A stretch of 64,000 nt of DNA from Microbacterium keratanolyticum (GTDB lineage Bacteria > Actinomycetota > Actinomycetes > Actinomycetales > Microbacteriaceae). The stretch is from NCBI RefSeq assembly GCF_016907255.1, contig NZ_JAFBBQ010000001.1, forward strand, positions 2,170,001 through 2,234,000. The letters run 5' to 3'. The position numbers and the translations under genes were made by a program. Of this stretch, positions 1 through 12,155 are shown piece after piece. Every line of letters begins with the position of its first letter. Positions within the stretch are counted from its first letter, which is position 1. The notes beneath the pieces were generated by a model. The model searched no databases and was not told the DNA's origin. It worked only from the letters and a program-made list of their open reading frames with translations.

Positions 1-887
1 CTGAGGAACGCAGCAGGTTCATGAAGGTCTGCCTCGGTGAGGCGGATGACGGTCCAACCGCCATCTTCAAGATCTCGCTGGCGCTGGATGTCTCGCCGCC
101 ACTGCTCCCGGTCGGTGCGATGGTCATCCTCCTCGTACTCGACGGCGATGCGCCACTGCGGGTAGCCGAGATCGACGCGCGCGAGGAAGCGTCCGCGATC
201 CCTGACGATGTACTGGACCACCGGCTCGGGCATCCCGTGGCGGATGATCAGAAGTCGCGTCTCCGTCTCCTTCGGCGATTCGACTCCGGCTCGTGCGTCC
301 TTGAGCGCCGCACGAACGGCGCCGCATCCGGGAATTCGTCCTCGCTGGCGCAGCCGAGACTCGATGTCGTCGCGAAAGACGAGCGGATGCCGTCGCGAGC
401 GCCCCCTGTACGCGGACGAGGTCGCGAGGATCGCGTCGATCAGGACGATCGTCTGCGTGACGGTGAGCCCATGCGCGGCGGTGAACAGTGCGGCGACCGG
501 ATCGAGGAGTGGCACGCCGTCCAGCACGCTCTCGCTGTCATCGGTCGGTGCCACACGGTATCCGCGAACCCCAGGGCGTCGCGGCGGCGCGGCATCCGGA
601 GGAACCACGATCTCCAGCGGCTCGGCGGGCGACCACCACCCCGGACAGGGGAGACCCCACAGTCGCAATGCAGTCTTGCCTCCGAAGCGCTGCGCTGGTC
701 GCAGCAGCGGTCGATACGCGCCGACCGACTCCGTGAACGTGGAGGGCGTGCGCACAGCCCGCGCACCGCGGAAGGTGCGGACGAGGTCAGCGCCGTCACG
801 GCGCGTGCGACCGACGCTGACCCGCTCAGCATCCCCGGTCGAGAAAGAGGGACCGAGCGACGCTGGCAGGGGACGGGCGATGCGCAT
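1..887 (-). CDS. Endonuclease domain-containing protein (DUF559/VSR-like fold), 3' end outside window
   Basis: This reverse-strand reading frame stays open from an ATG at 887 to the window edge, so its C-terminus is missing. The N-terminal 60 residues resemble the helix-turn-helix-like part of the many actinobacterial DUF559 proteins. The visible C-terminal part has the DUF559 core: VEYEDDHHRTDREQWRRDI followed by a conserved GW and an RLT strand, where the Glu and Asp residues would bind metal in this restriction-endonuclease-like fold. Function in these proteins is unknown; they are common single genes in Microbacterium-type genomes and are not tied to a restriction system here. The start was chosen because MRIARPLPASLGPSFS matches the usual beginning of the family. 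No strong ribosome binding site is seen. Confidence 0.75.
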   Translation of the reverse strand, partial: MRIARPLPASLGPSFSTGDAERVSVGRTRRDGADLVRTFRGARAVRTPSTFTESVGAYRPLLRPAQRFGGKTALRLWGLPCPGWWSPAEPLEIVVPPDAAPPRRPGVRGYRVAPTDDSESVLDGVPLLDPVAALFTAAHGLTVTQTIVLIDAILATSSAYRGRSRRHPLVFRDDIESRLRQRGRIPGCGAVRAALKDARAGVESPKETETRLLIIRHGMPEPVVQYIVRDRGRFLARVDLGYPQWRIAVEYEEDDHRTDREQWRRDIQRQRDLEDGGWTVIRLTEADLHEPAAFL

Positions 888-973
888 ACGCTCAGACTGC
901 GTGCTGGACCCACTCGCCGACGCCTTCCTGCGCGCGACTCGTGGAGAGCGTGATCCCGCGCCGTCCTGTGCAG

Positions 974-1031
974 AGACGGCAGAAGGAGGGTTGTGTCGGT
1001 TCTCAGGGGTGAGAACCGACACAGCCCGTCT
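974..1031 (-). terminator. Long perfect hairpin downstream of the liv operon
   Basis: TGTGTCGGTTCTCA at 992-1005 pairs perfectly with 1010-1023 around a GGGG loop (14 bp). An outer arm AGACGG (974-979) can pair with CCGTCT (1026-1031). It lies about 95 bases after the livF stop and before the start of the endonuclease gene. It probably ends liv transcription, although the T-tract after it on the reverse strand is weak. A protein-binding palindrome is the alternative. Confidence 0.6.
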
Positions 1032-1117
1032 TTCACGCGGGATGAAGCGGAGTCGCGGACGTGAGGCGCGCGCGACGCCAGACCGGGGACGCCCAACTCG
1101 GGGCGCCGAACCCGGAA

Positions 1118-1851
<734 letters not shown>

Positions 1852-1855
<4 letters not shown>

Positions 1856-2886
1856 GAGCGCTCCTCCTCTGCGGATGCGTCCGCGTCCAGCTCTTCGGCC
1901 GCTTCGGCCTCGATCACCTCGCGGATCCGCTCCGCGGCCCCCGACTCGACGACGGCGATGCGTCCCGTGACGGCTCCGAGATCGACGTCCTGATGGGCGC
2001 CCAGGTAGGCGTCGATCACCGCAGGGTCTTCCATCACGGTCTCCGGCGGCCCTTCCGCGACGACGCGACCTTCCGCCATGACGACGACCCAGTCGGCGAT
2101 GTGCCGCACCATGTGCATGTCGTGCTCGACGAAGAGAACGGTCATGCCGAGTTCCTTGAGATCGAGGATGTGGTCGAGGAGAGACTGCGTGAGTGCCGGG
2201 TTGACGCCGGCCATCGGCTCATCCAGCATCACGAGCGTGGGATCGCTCATGAGCGCCCGCGCCATCTCCAAGAGCTTGCGCTGCCCGCCCGAGAGCGAAG
2301 CGGCGAAGTCCTTCTCCTTCGCGTCGAGCTTGAAACGGGCGAGGAGCTCCCGCGCTTTGGTCTCGATCTCGGTGTCCTGCGCCCGCCAGAGGAAGGGGAA
2401 CAGGCTCGACCAGAACTTCTCTCCGCGCTGGTCGCGAGCCCCGAGCTTCATGTTCTCGAGCACGGTCAGCAGCGACAGCGACTTGGTGAGCTGGAAAGTG
2501 CGCACCTGTCCCATGCGGGCGACCTTGAACGACGGGATGCCGGCGAGATCGGTGCCGTCGAACGACCAGGTGCCGGTGTTCGGCTTGTCGAATCCGCAGA
2601 GCAGGTTGAACAGGGTCGTCTTGCCGGCGCCGTTGGGGCCGATGAGCGCCGTGATCGCCCCGCGCGGGATCTCCAGGTGATCGACGTCGACGGCCGTGAG
2701 ACCGCCGAACCGCCGGGTCACGGCGTCGACGACGAGGATCGGATCGACCTTCGCGACGCCGGGCGTTGCCGGCCCCTTCGCGAGGCCGGTCGTCTTCGGA
2801 CGGCGGATGCTTCCGGTGGGCGTGACGCCGGCGGCGGCGGTGCCGTCTGCTGTGGCATCCGCTTCGGGGGTCAGTTCATTTGACAA
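1852..2886 (-). CDS. livG: Branched-chain amino acid ABC transporter ATP-binding protein LivG
   Basis: The second ATPase of the transporter is 344 residues long, against about 255 for typical LivG. The extra length is a disordered Ala/Thr/Gly-rich N-terminus of about 47 residues and an acidic Glu/Ala-rich tail of about 40 residues. Walker A GPNGAGKTT is at 83-91, signature LSGGQRK at 198-204, Walker B LVMLDEP at 218-224 and the H-loop His at 255. The start is a TTG that overlaps the livM stop by 11 bases, with a GGGAGA ribosome binding site about 6 bases upstream inside livM. This arrangement suggests translational coupling. No ATG exists near this position in frame. Confidence 0.92.
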
Positions 2887-3853
2887 AGGTCATCTCCCTC
2901 TTGTCTCCGAGGATGCCCTGCGGGCGGAAGATCACGAGCAGCATGAGCGCGATGCCCACCAGCACGAATCGGATGGTTCCCGCCTGCGCATCGGACATCG
3001 GCAGCAGATCCGCCTTGGCCAGATCGGGCAGCAGGTTGCCGAGGAACGCGAACACGAGCCAGAAGATGATCGCGCCGAGCGTCGGACCGAAGACGGTCGC
3101 AGCGCCGCCGAGCAGCAGGATCGTCCAGAGGAAGAACGTGAGCGAGGTCGAGTAGCTGCCCGGGACGACTGCCGACGGCAGGACGAAGACGATGCCGCCG
3201 AGCGCGCCGATCACGCCGCCGATGACGAGCGCCTGCATCTTGTAGCCGAAGACGTTCTTGCCGAGCGAGCGCACGGCGTCCTCGTCTTCGCGGATGCCCT
3301 TGAGGACGCGTCCCCAGGGGCTGCGCATGAGTGCCCAGACCACCAGGATCGCGACGGCGAGCACGAGCAGGCCGAAGACGCGGTTCCACAGATCGTTCTC
3401 GTTGTAGGTCCACGGGCCGAAGCCGTAGGTTCCCGGAGGGAAGGGGTTCGCGCCGCGGAATCCGGCGTGGTATCCGGCCAGGCCGTCCGCCGAGTTGGTC
3501 CACTCGTCGAACAGCTGCGTCGTGAACAGCAGGCGCACGATCTCACCCGCGGCGATCGTCGCGATCGCGAGGTAGTCGGCGCGCAGGCGCAGGGTCGGGA
3601 TGCCCAGCAGCAGCGCGAACAGCGCGCCGCCCGCCATGCCGATGATCATGCCGAGCCACCAGGGCAGGCCGAACGAGAGAACCGAGATCGCGTAGCCGTA
3701 GCCGCCGATGGCCATGAAGGCCGCCATGCCGAAGTTCAGCAGACCTGCGTAGCCGAAGTGCACGGCGAGGCCGGTTGCGGCGAGTGCGTAGGCGATCGTG
3801 ACCGGGCTGAAGAGGTAGCTTGCGGTGTTTCCGAAGATGCTTCCGAAGTCCAT
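2876..3853 (-). CDS. livM: Branched-chain amino acid ABC transporter permease LivM
   Basis: The 325-residue inner-membrane permease has about eight hydrophobic segments and the LivM/LivH family core, including GIPTLRLRADYLAIATIAAGEIVRLLF near 130-155 and the EDEDAVRSLGKNVFGYK cytoplasmic loop near 205-220, which contacts the ATPases in relatives. It pairs with LivH to form the channel. Only 4 bases separate it from livH upstream and its end overlaps livG. Confidence 0.93.
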   Translation of the reverse strand: MDFGSIFGNTASYLFSPVTIAYALAATGLAVHFGYAGLLNFGMAAFMAIGGYGYAISVLSFGLPWWLGMIIGMAGGALFALLLGIPTLRLRADYLAIATIAAGEIVRLLFTTQLFDEWTNSADGLAGYHAGFRGANPFPPGTYGFGPWTYNENDLWNRVFGLLVLAVAILVVWALMRSPWGRVLKGIREDEDAVRSLGKNVFGYKMQALVIGGVIGALGGIVFVLPSAVVPGSYSTSLTFFLWTILLLGGAATVFGPTLGAIIFWLVFAFLGNLLPDLAKADLLPMSDAQAGTIRFVLVGIALMLLVIFRPQGILGDKREMTFVK

Positions 3854-3857
3854 GGCG

Positions 3858-6974
<3,117 letters not shown>

Positions 6975-6985
6975 TCAAAGACACC

Positions 6986-7026
6986 GGAAGGGGCGGATGC
7001 TGCTGCATCCGCCCCTTCCTTCTTTT
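6986..7026 (+). terminator. Intrinsic terminator of guaB
   Basis: A 15-bp perfect stem (6986-7000 with 7005-7019) closes a TGCT loop and is followed by TTCTTTT. It begins 12 bases after the guaB stop. This is the strongest rho-independent terminator of the left half of the window. Confidence 0.92.
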
Positions 7027-7038
7027 CGCGCCCCAGCG

Positions 7039-7044
7039 TAGCGT
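7039..7044 (+). promoter_or_regulatory. TAGCGT -10 element, leaderless start
   Basis: TAGCGT ends 6 bases before the ATG at 7051. With this spacing transcription would begin at or next to the start codon, so the mRNA is probably leaderless. Confidence 0.5.
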
Positions 7045-7050
7045 GCGGGT

Positions 7051-7326
7051 ATGTGCCGGAACATCCACACCCTTCATAACTTCGAGCCTGCAGCCTCCTC
7101 AGAAGAAGTGCAGGCAGCAGCCCTGCAGTACGTGCGCAAGATCGCCGGCACGACCAAGCCGTCGAAGGCGAATCAGGAGGCCTTCGATCGGGCCGTCGCC
7201 GAGATCGCGCATGCGACACAGCATCTGCTGAACGATCTGGTCGCGGTGCGTCCTCCGAAGAACCGAGAAGAGGAAGCCGCGAAGGCGCGCGCCCGCGCTG
7301 TGGCATCCGGGCGCTACGCCGCCTGA
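7051..7326 (+). CDS. DUF2277 domain-containing protein
   Basis: This 91-residue protein covers the full DUF2277 family: MCRNIHTLHNFEP at the N-terminus, the central LQYVRKIAGTTKPSKANQEAF block and a basic Ala/Arg-rich tail. The invariant Cys2 and Arg3 are present. The family is widespread in actinobacteria and proteobacteria and has no known function. The gene appears to be monocistronic, with a leaderless promoter and a terminator behind guaB in front of it. Confidence 0.9.
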   Translation: MCRNIHTLHNFEPAASSEEVQAAALQYVRKIAGTTKPSKANQEAFDRAVAEIAHATQHLLNDLVAVRPPKNREEEAAKARARAVASGRYAA

Positions 7327-7343
7327 GAGCGGGTACGCAGCGA

Positions 7344-7375
7344 CGGTGCCGTCCCTGCGAGAGGAAACGGCGCCG
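7344..7375. terminator. Imperfect hairpin between convergent genes
   Basis: CGGTGCCGT (7344-7352) pairs with ACGGCGCCG (7367-7375) with one G-U pair. It lies between the convergent DUF2277 and DUF4190 genes and may end transcription from both sides. There is no T-tract. Confidence 0.35.
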
Positions 7376-7388
7376 AATGCGCGGTGCG

Positions 7389-7733
7389 CTATTCGCAGGT
7401 GATGGTTGCTCCGTCGACATCCCAGACGCCCGGACCCAGGTCGAGGCAGGTGCCGACCATCTCGACCGCTGCGCCGAGGATGGCCGTGCTGACGATGATC
7501 GTCACGATCCATCCGATGGTGCCGAGGGCGCCGATGATGATGCCCGCGATCGCGAGGCCCTTGCTGCTCCCGCCGGCCTTGTTGATCTTGACGAGCGCGA
7601 CGATGCTGAGGATCGCTCCGAGCGGGGCGATGAGGAACGCCAGGACGAAACCGGCGATCGTGAGGCCGCGCGCGGGCTCGGCCGGGGCCGTGACGGGCGC
7701 GGGAACGGGGGCAGGGGTGATGGGCGACGTCAT
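7389..7733 (-). CDS. DUF4190-type small membrane protein, paralogue 1
   Basis: The protein has 114 residues. A short Pro/Ala-rich cytoplasmic head is followed by two hydrophobic segments (about 25-48 and 60-85) separated by VKINKAGGSSKG, the usual DUF4190 layout. The C-terminus LGPGVWDVDGATITCE is almost identical to that of the neighbouring paralogue at 7908-8477 and contains a conserved Cys. Function is unknown; such proteins are thought to sit in the cell envelope. Confidence 0.8.
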   Translation of the reverse strand: MTSPITPAPVPAPVTAPAEPARGLTIAGFVLAFLIAPLGAILSIVALVKINKAGGSSKGLAIAGIIIGALGTIGWIVTIIVSTAILGAAVEMVGTCLDLGPGVWDVDGATITCE

Positions 7734-7861
7734 CGCGAATCCTTCTTCTCTGGGGTAGACAACGGAGCGTATCTGCCGGCAGAGCGTGCCAAACCGCTTC
7801 TGTGCGCGGTCGTGCGCGCGATGCGCGCACCGCGCGTGGATTGCTCGATGCGGCGACGAAA

Positions 7862-7891
7862 GCGCCCCGCCACCCGAAGGTGACGGGGCGC
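7862..7891 (-). terminator. Terminator-like hairpin after the longer DUF4190 gene
   Basis: A 13-bp stem with one mismatch (about 7862-7874 with 7879-7891) and a CGAA loop starts 17 bases after the stop of the gene at 7908-8477. On the reverse strand it is followed by a short T run. Confidence 0.65.
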
Positions 7892-7907
7892 CTGAACGCT
7901 GCTGCGA

Positions 7908-8477
7908 TCACTCGCAGGTGTAGGTGACGCCGTTCACGTCCCACACCCCAGGGCCGAGCTGGGAGCACATCTCGATCACGTTGCCGAGCAGTCCTGCGGC
8001 GAGAGTGACGGTGATGATGATGCCGATGATCCACGCGATCGTCACGAGGATGCCGATGATCAGACCCGCGATGGCGATGCCCTTGCTGCCGCCGCTCTTG
8101 TTGAGCTTCACGAGAGCGATGATGCTCAGGATGATGCCGACGGGAGCGACCAGGAACGCACAGATGAGTCCGGCAATGGCCAGTCCTCGACCCGGAACGG
8201 ACGGCGCGGGCGCGTAGCCGGGAGCCGGCGGTGCAGCGGGATACCCGGTCGCCGGCGCACCCTGATAGCCGGGGGTGGGCTCCGCAGGAGGATACCCGGG
8301 AGCAGGCGGCGTCGCGTATCCGGCGGGACCTGCGTAGCCGGGAGCGGCCGGATCGGCGCTCGGCGCATGCGGCACGGACGCGGCCTCCGGCGGAACAGGC
8401 GGTGCGGGCGGAACCTCGCCGACCGGGTCTGCGGGTCGTTCGGGGTTCTGCGGATCGTAGTTCGGTGGCAGGGACAT
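7908..8477 (-). CDS. DUF4190-type membrane protein with proline-rich repeats, paralogue 2
   Basis: This 189-residue paralogue of the neighbouring gene carries an 85-residue head made of repeats of the type GYP/GYA-x-PPAPGY, rich in Pro, Gly, Tyr and Ala and probably disordered. Two hydrophobic segments follow, separated by VKLNKSGGSKG. The C-terminus LGPGVWDVNGVTYTCE is shared with paralogue 1. The ATG has an AAGGAG site a few bases upstream. The two copies are separated by a terminator, so they are likely tandem duplicates with separate transcription. Function is unknown. Confidence 0.82.
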   Translation of the reverse strand: MSLPPNYDPQNPERPADPVGEVPPAPPVPPEAASVPHAPSADPAAPGYAGPAGYATPPAPGYPPAEPTPGYQGAPATGYPAAPPAPGYAPAPSVPGRGLAIAGLICAFLVAPVGIILSIIALVKLNKSGGSKGIAIAGLIIGILVTIAWIIGIIITVTLAAGLLGNVIEMCSQLGPGVWDVNGVTYTCE

Positions 8478-8508
8478 GACGACTCCTTTTCAGAGGGGCA
8501 GTACCTGG

Positions 8509-8514
8509 AGGATA
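8509..8514 (-). promoter_or_regulatory. TATCCT -10 element of DUF4190 paralogue 2
   Basis: On the reverse strand TATCCT lies 31 bases before the ATG at 8477, and an AAGGAG ribosome binding site lies between them. Unlike several neighbours this gene therefore has a normal short leader. Confidence 0.45.
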
Positions 8515-8637
8515 GGGGGCGAGCGGGGCGCGGGGAAACCCCCTGTGCGCACGACGAGGCGAGTCGCTGCGTGACGGCATGTGACACGGGGATGACTTCA
8601 CATGACGCACGGGGCGCGGCGAGGCATCCGCCGTGGA

Positions 8638-8643
8638 TAGGTT
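8638..8643 (+). promoter_or_regulatory. TAGGTT -10 element, leaderless start
   Basis: TAGGTT ends 6 bases before the ATG of the OsmC-family gene at 8650, and there is no ribosome binding site, which predicts a leaderless transcript. Confidence 0.5.
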
Positions 8644-8649
8644 CGCGAC

Positions 8650-9201
8650 ATGACACAGCTTCTGGATCCGCCGACCGCTCTCCCGACGATCTCCGATGAC
8701 GAGCGCGCCGCGCGCCTGAACGCCGCAGGCGCCGCGTGGAGCGAGCGCATCGCCGCGAGTCCGGCGAACGCGCAGCTGAAAACGCGAGTTTCCGGTCGCG
8801 CCGTCGGGTCCGTGGCGACCGAGATTCGCGCGGGCGCGCATCGCTTCCTGGTGGACGAACCCGCCGGTCTTGCGGGCGACGACGCAGCGCCGAGCCCCGT
8901 CGAGTACGCGCTGGGTGCTCTCGTCTCCTGCCAGGTCGTCGTGTTCCGTCTCTACGCGCAGGCGCTCGGGCTCACGATCGACGAGCTGGAGATCACCGCG
9001 GAGGGTGACCTCGACGTGCGCAAGATCTTCGGCATCGACGAATCGGTGCGCGCCGGCTTCCAGGGTGTGCGTGTGAGCGTCGAGATCACGGGGCCGAACA
9101 CCCCGGAGGAGTACGAGAACCTGCGTCAGATCGTCGACGCGCACTGTCCCGTGCTGGATATCTTCGAAAACCCCGTTCCGACGACGGGTGCGCTGGTCTG
9201 A
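8650..9201 (+). CDS. OsmC/Ohr family peroxiredoxin-like protein
   Basis: OsmC-family enzymes reduce organic hydroperoxides with two cysteines. Both are present: Cys94 in ALVSCQVV and Cys166 in DAHCPVLD, about 70 residues apart as in the family. The 183-residue length and the central SPVEYALGALVSC block agree with an OsmC protein in the YhfA-like branch rather than classical Ohr. A 45-residue N-terminal extension precedes the fold. The reducing partner is not visible nearby. The gene stands alone. Confidence 0.87.
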   Translation: MTQLLDPPTALPTISDDERAARLNAAGAAWSERIAASPANAQLKTRVSGRAVGSVATEIRAGAHRFLVDEPAGLAGDDAAPSPVEYALGALVSCQVVVFRLYAQALGLTIDELEITAEGDLDVRKIFGIDESVRAGFQGVRVSVEITGPNTPEEYENLRQIVDAHCPVLDIFENPVPTTGALV

Positions 9202-9294
9202 GACTTCGGCTCGCCCGGATGTGCGGGCGAGCTGCTCCGGCTGATAGCCTGGTCGGCTCGCCATTCGGCATCCTGCTACCGTGCGGGCGTAAGG

Positions 9295-10995
9295 ATGGCC
9301 ACGCACGTGGGGTACATCGATGTGTCTGGCGTCTCGCTGACGCTGCCTGATGGCAGACCGCTGCTCGACGAGGTCGACTTCCGCGTCGGCTCGGGGTCGA
9401 CGAGCGCCCTGATCGGGCCGAACGGGGCAGGGAAGACCACGCTGCTGCGGATCATCCGCGGCGAGCAGCGCGCCGATGCCGGTGTCGTCACGATCGACGG
9501 CGGTCTCGGCGTCATGGATCAGTTCGTCGGGCACGGCGAAGCGGGGCAAACGGTGCAGGAGCTGCTCATCCGGGTCGCGCCGCGGCGCATCCGTGCGGCG
9601 GCGGACGCGCTGGAGGCGGCGGAGAACGCACTGATCGAACGCGATGAGCACGACACGCAGATGGCCTACGCCGCGGCGATCAGTGAATATGCGGATGCCG
9701 GTGGCTACGAGCACGAGACGATCTGGGATCAGTGCACGGTCGCGGCTCTCGGCGTCCCCTATGAGCGTGCGCGTTTTCGCGAGCTGGTGACGCTGTCCGG
9801 CGGGGAGCAGAAGCGCCTCGCCCTGGAGGCGCTGCTGCGCGGCCCTGATGAGGTGCTCCTGCTCGACGAACCGGACAACTATCTCGACGTTCCTGCGAAG
9901 CGCTGGCTCGAGGAACGGCTGAGGGAGACGCCCAAGACGGTGCTCCTGGTCTCGCACGACCGGGAACTGCTGGATCGCGCGGTCGACCGGCTCGTCACGC
10001 TCGAGCCGGGAGGCGCCGGCGCGACCGCCTGGGTGCACGGCGGTGGGTTCTCGACCTACGCGCAGGCGCGCAGCGAGAGGATGGACCGGCTGGACGAGCT
10101 GCGACGTCGCTGGGATGAGCAGCATGAGAAGCTGCGCGTGCTGGTCGCGAATCTCAAGGTCAAGGCCTCGGCGAACGACGGCTTCGCGTCCCGCTACCAG
10201 GCGGCGCAGACGCGTCTGCGCAAGTTCGAGGAGGCGGGGCCCCCTGAGGAGCGCCCTCCTGCGCAGGAGTTCGACATGCGGCTGCGGGGAGCGCGCACGG
10301 GCAAACGGGCCGTCATCGCCGAGGCCCTCGAACTGACGGGGCTCATGCGCCCGTTCGACGCGGAGATCTGGTACGGCGATCGGGTCGCGGTGCTGGGGTC
10401 GAACGGTTCCGGAAAGTCGCATTTCCTGCGGCTGCTCGCTCGCGGCGGAACCGACCCCGACCCCTCGCTGGGGCACGTCACATCGACGGGGCAGCAGCTC
10501 GCCGCGGTCGCGCACACTGGGCGCGCAGTGCTGGGCGCGCGAGTCGTGCCGGGGCTGTTCGCGCAGACGCACGCGCACCCCGAGTTCGTCGGTCGCTCGC
10601 TGCTGGAAATCCTTCACCGCGGGGATGAGCGGCGCGCCGGGATGCCCCGGGACGCCGCCAGCTCCGCGCTCGACCGCTACGGCCTCGTGCGTCAGGCGCA
10701 GCAGAGCTTCGACTCGCTCTCCGGTGGGCAGCAGGCGCGGTTCCAGGTTCTCCTGCTGGAACTCGCCGGAGCCACTCTGCTGCTGCTCGACGAGCCGACC
10801 GACAACCTCGATCTCGAGTCGGCCGAGGAGCTAGAGAACGCCATCGCACGCTTCGACGGGACGGTGCTCGCGGTCACGCACGACCGCTGGTTCGCGCGCT
10901 CGTTCGATCGTTTCCTCGTCTTCGGCTCTGACGGCGCCGTGTACGAGTCGGATGAACCCGTGTGGGACGAGACCCGCGTCGTCCGGGCCCGCTGA
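9295..10995 (+). CDS. ABC-F family ATPase (two ATP-binding cassettes)
   Basis: The protein has 566 residues, two nucleotide-binding domains and no membrane segments, so it is a soluble ABC-F protein. Domain 1 has GPNGAGKTT at 41-49, LSGGEQKR and VLLLDEPDNYLD. Domain 2 has GSNGSGKSH, LSGGQQAR and LLLLDEPTDNLD. A basic helical linker with KVKASANDGFASRYQAAQTRLRKFEEA lies between them. ABC-F proteins act on the ribosome as translation factors or, in some subgroups, as antibiotic protection factors. The second Walker A ends in SH rather than ST, which is unusual. I cannot assign the subgroup. Confidence 0.9.
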   Translation: MATHVGYIDVSGVSLTLPDGRPLLDEVDFRVGSGSTSALIGPNGAGKTTLLRIIRGEQRADAGVVTIDGGLGVMDQFVGHGEAGQTVQELLIRVAPRRIRAAADALEAAENALIERDEHDTQMAYAAAISEYADAGGYEHETIWDQCTVAALGVPYERARFRELVTLSGGEQKRLALEALLRGPDEVLLLDEPDNYLDVPAKRWLEERLRETPKTVLLVSHDRELLDRAVDRLVTLEPGGAGATAWVHGGGFSTYAQARSERMDRLDELRRRWDEQHEKLRVLVANLKVKASANDGFASRYQAAQTRLRKFEEAGPPEERPPAQEFDMRLRGARTGKRAVIAEALELTGLMRPFDAEIWYGDRVAVLGSNGSGKSHFLRLLARGGTDPDPSLGHVTSTGQQLAAVAHTGRAVLGARVVPGLFAQTHAHPEFVGRSLLEILHRGDERRAGMPRDAASSALDRYGLVRQAQQSFDSLSGGQQARFQVLLLELAGATLLLLDEPTDNLDLESAEELENAIARFDGTVLAVTHDRWFARSFDRFLVFGSDGAVYESDEPVWDETRVVRAR

Positions 10996-11005
10996 GCAGG
11001 CCGGG

Positions 11006-11011
11006 TAGGCT
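11006..11011 (+). promoter_or_regulatory. TAGGCT -10 element of guaB3
   Basis: TAGGCT is directly followed by the GGAGGGG ribosome binding site of guaB3, so the leader is at most a few bases long. An extended GG base pair precedes it. Confidence 0.45.
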
Positions 11012-11023
11012 GGAGGGGTGAGC

Positions 11024-12142
11024 ATGGAAATCGAACTTGGCCGGGGCAAGCGTGCGCGTCGCGCATATACGTTCGACGACATTGCGGTGGTGCCGTCGCG
11101 GCGCACCCGCAACCCGGAAGATGTGTCGACCGCCTGGACGATCGACGCGTTCTCCTTCGACATCCCGGTTCTCGGCGCGCCGATGGACTCCGTCGTCAGC
11201 CCGCGCACGGCGATCATGCTCGGACAGCTCGGCGGACTCGGCGTGCTCGACCTCGAGGGTCTGTGGACGCGCTACGAGAACCCGGAGCCGCTGCTGGAAG
11301 AGATCGCCGGCCTCACCGAGGCCGAGGCGACGGTGCGGATGCAGCAGCTGTACTCCGAGCCGATCAAGGCCGAGCTCATCACGAAGCGTCTCGATGAGGT
11401 GCGCGCCGCCGGCGTCACGGTGGCAGGTTCCCTCACCCCGCAGCACACGCAGGAGTTCTACGACACCGTCGCGAGCGCCGGCGTCGACCTCTTCGTGATC
11501 CGCGGTACAACGGTCTCGGCAGAGCACGTCTCGAGTGCGGCGGCACCCCTCAACCTCAAGAAGTTCATCTACGACCTCGACGTTCCCGTCATCGTCGGCG
11601 GCGCGGCCACCTACACGGCGGCGCTGCACCTCATGCGCACAGGCGCGGCGGGCGTGCTGGTCGGCTTCGGCGGTGGCGCGGCCTCGACGACGCGCGCGAC
11701 GCTCGGCATCCACGCTCCGATGGCGACGGCCGTCTCCGATGTCGCCGCTGCGCGCCGCGACTACCTGGACGAGTCGGGCGGACGGTACGTGCACGTGATC
11801 GCGGACGGCGGCGTCGGCACCTCCGGTGACATCGTCAAGGCGCTCGCCATGGGCGCCGACGCGGTCATGCTCGGTGTGGCTCTCGCCCGTGCGACGGATG
11901 CTCCGGGTCGCGGGTTCCACTGGGGTCCCGAAGCCCACCACCCGCAGCTTCCGCGCGGCCGCCGGGTGGCGGTCGACGGCGTGGCGACTCTGGAGGAGAT
12001 CCTCTACGGTCCCGCTCCGGTCGCGGACGGCACGGCGAACCTCATCGGCGCGCTGCGCAAGTCGATGGCCACGACCGGATACTCCGACCTGAAGGAGTTC
12101 CAGCGCGTCGAGGTCGTTCTCGCTCCGTACGAGCAGGTCTGA
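11024..12142 (+). CDS. guaB3: GuaB3 family IMP dehydrogenase-related protein
   Basis: This 372-residue protein is the second IMPDH-like paralogue typical of actinobacteria and lacks the CBS domains of GuaB. The barrel motifs AYTFDDIAVVPSRRTRNPEDVSTAW and GAPMDSVVSP at the N-terminus and [24 protein letters not shown] near 265-290 are intact. In the catalytic loop the protein reads FVIRGTTVSAEH in the place of the Cys loop of GuaB, so the usual SICTTR motif is missing. The ATG at 11024 is preferred to the GTG at 11018 because GGAGG lies 7 bases before it. SURF1 starts 13 bases after its end. Confidence 0.9.
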   Translation: MEIELGRGKRARRAYTFDDIAVVPSRRTRNPEDVSTAWTIDAFSFDIPVLGAPMDSVVSPRTAIMLGQLGGLGVLDLEGLWTRYENPEPLLEEIAGLTEAEATVRMQQLYSEPIKAELITKRLDEVRAAGVTVAGSLTPQHTQEFYDTVASAGVDLFVIRGTTVSAEHVSSAAAPLNLKKFIYDLDVPVIVGGAATYTAALHLMRTGAAGVLVGFGGGAASTTRATLGIHAPMATAVSDVAAARRDYLDESGGRYVHVIADGGVGTSGDIVKALAMGADAVMLGVALARATDAPGRGFHWGPEAHHPQLPRGRRVAVDGVATLEEILYGPAPVADGTANLIGALRKSMATTGYSDLKEFQRVEVVLAPYEQV

Positions 12143-12155
12143 CGGACTTCTGCTC

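Noticed and set aside
7099..10617. Very long reverse-strand open frame of 1172 codons
   Set aside because: It is antisense to DUF2277, OsmC and ABC-F genes and crosses several intergenic regions; the translation is Arg/Ala-rich without family features. High GC lowers stop frequency.
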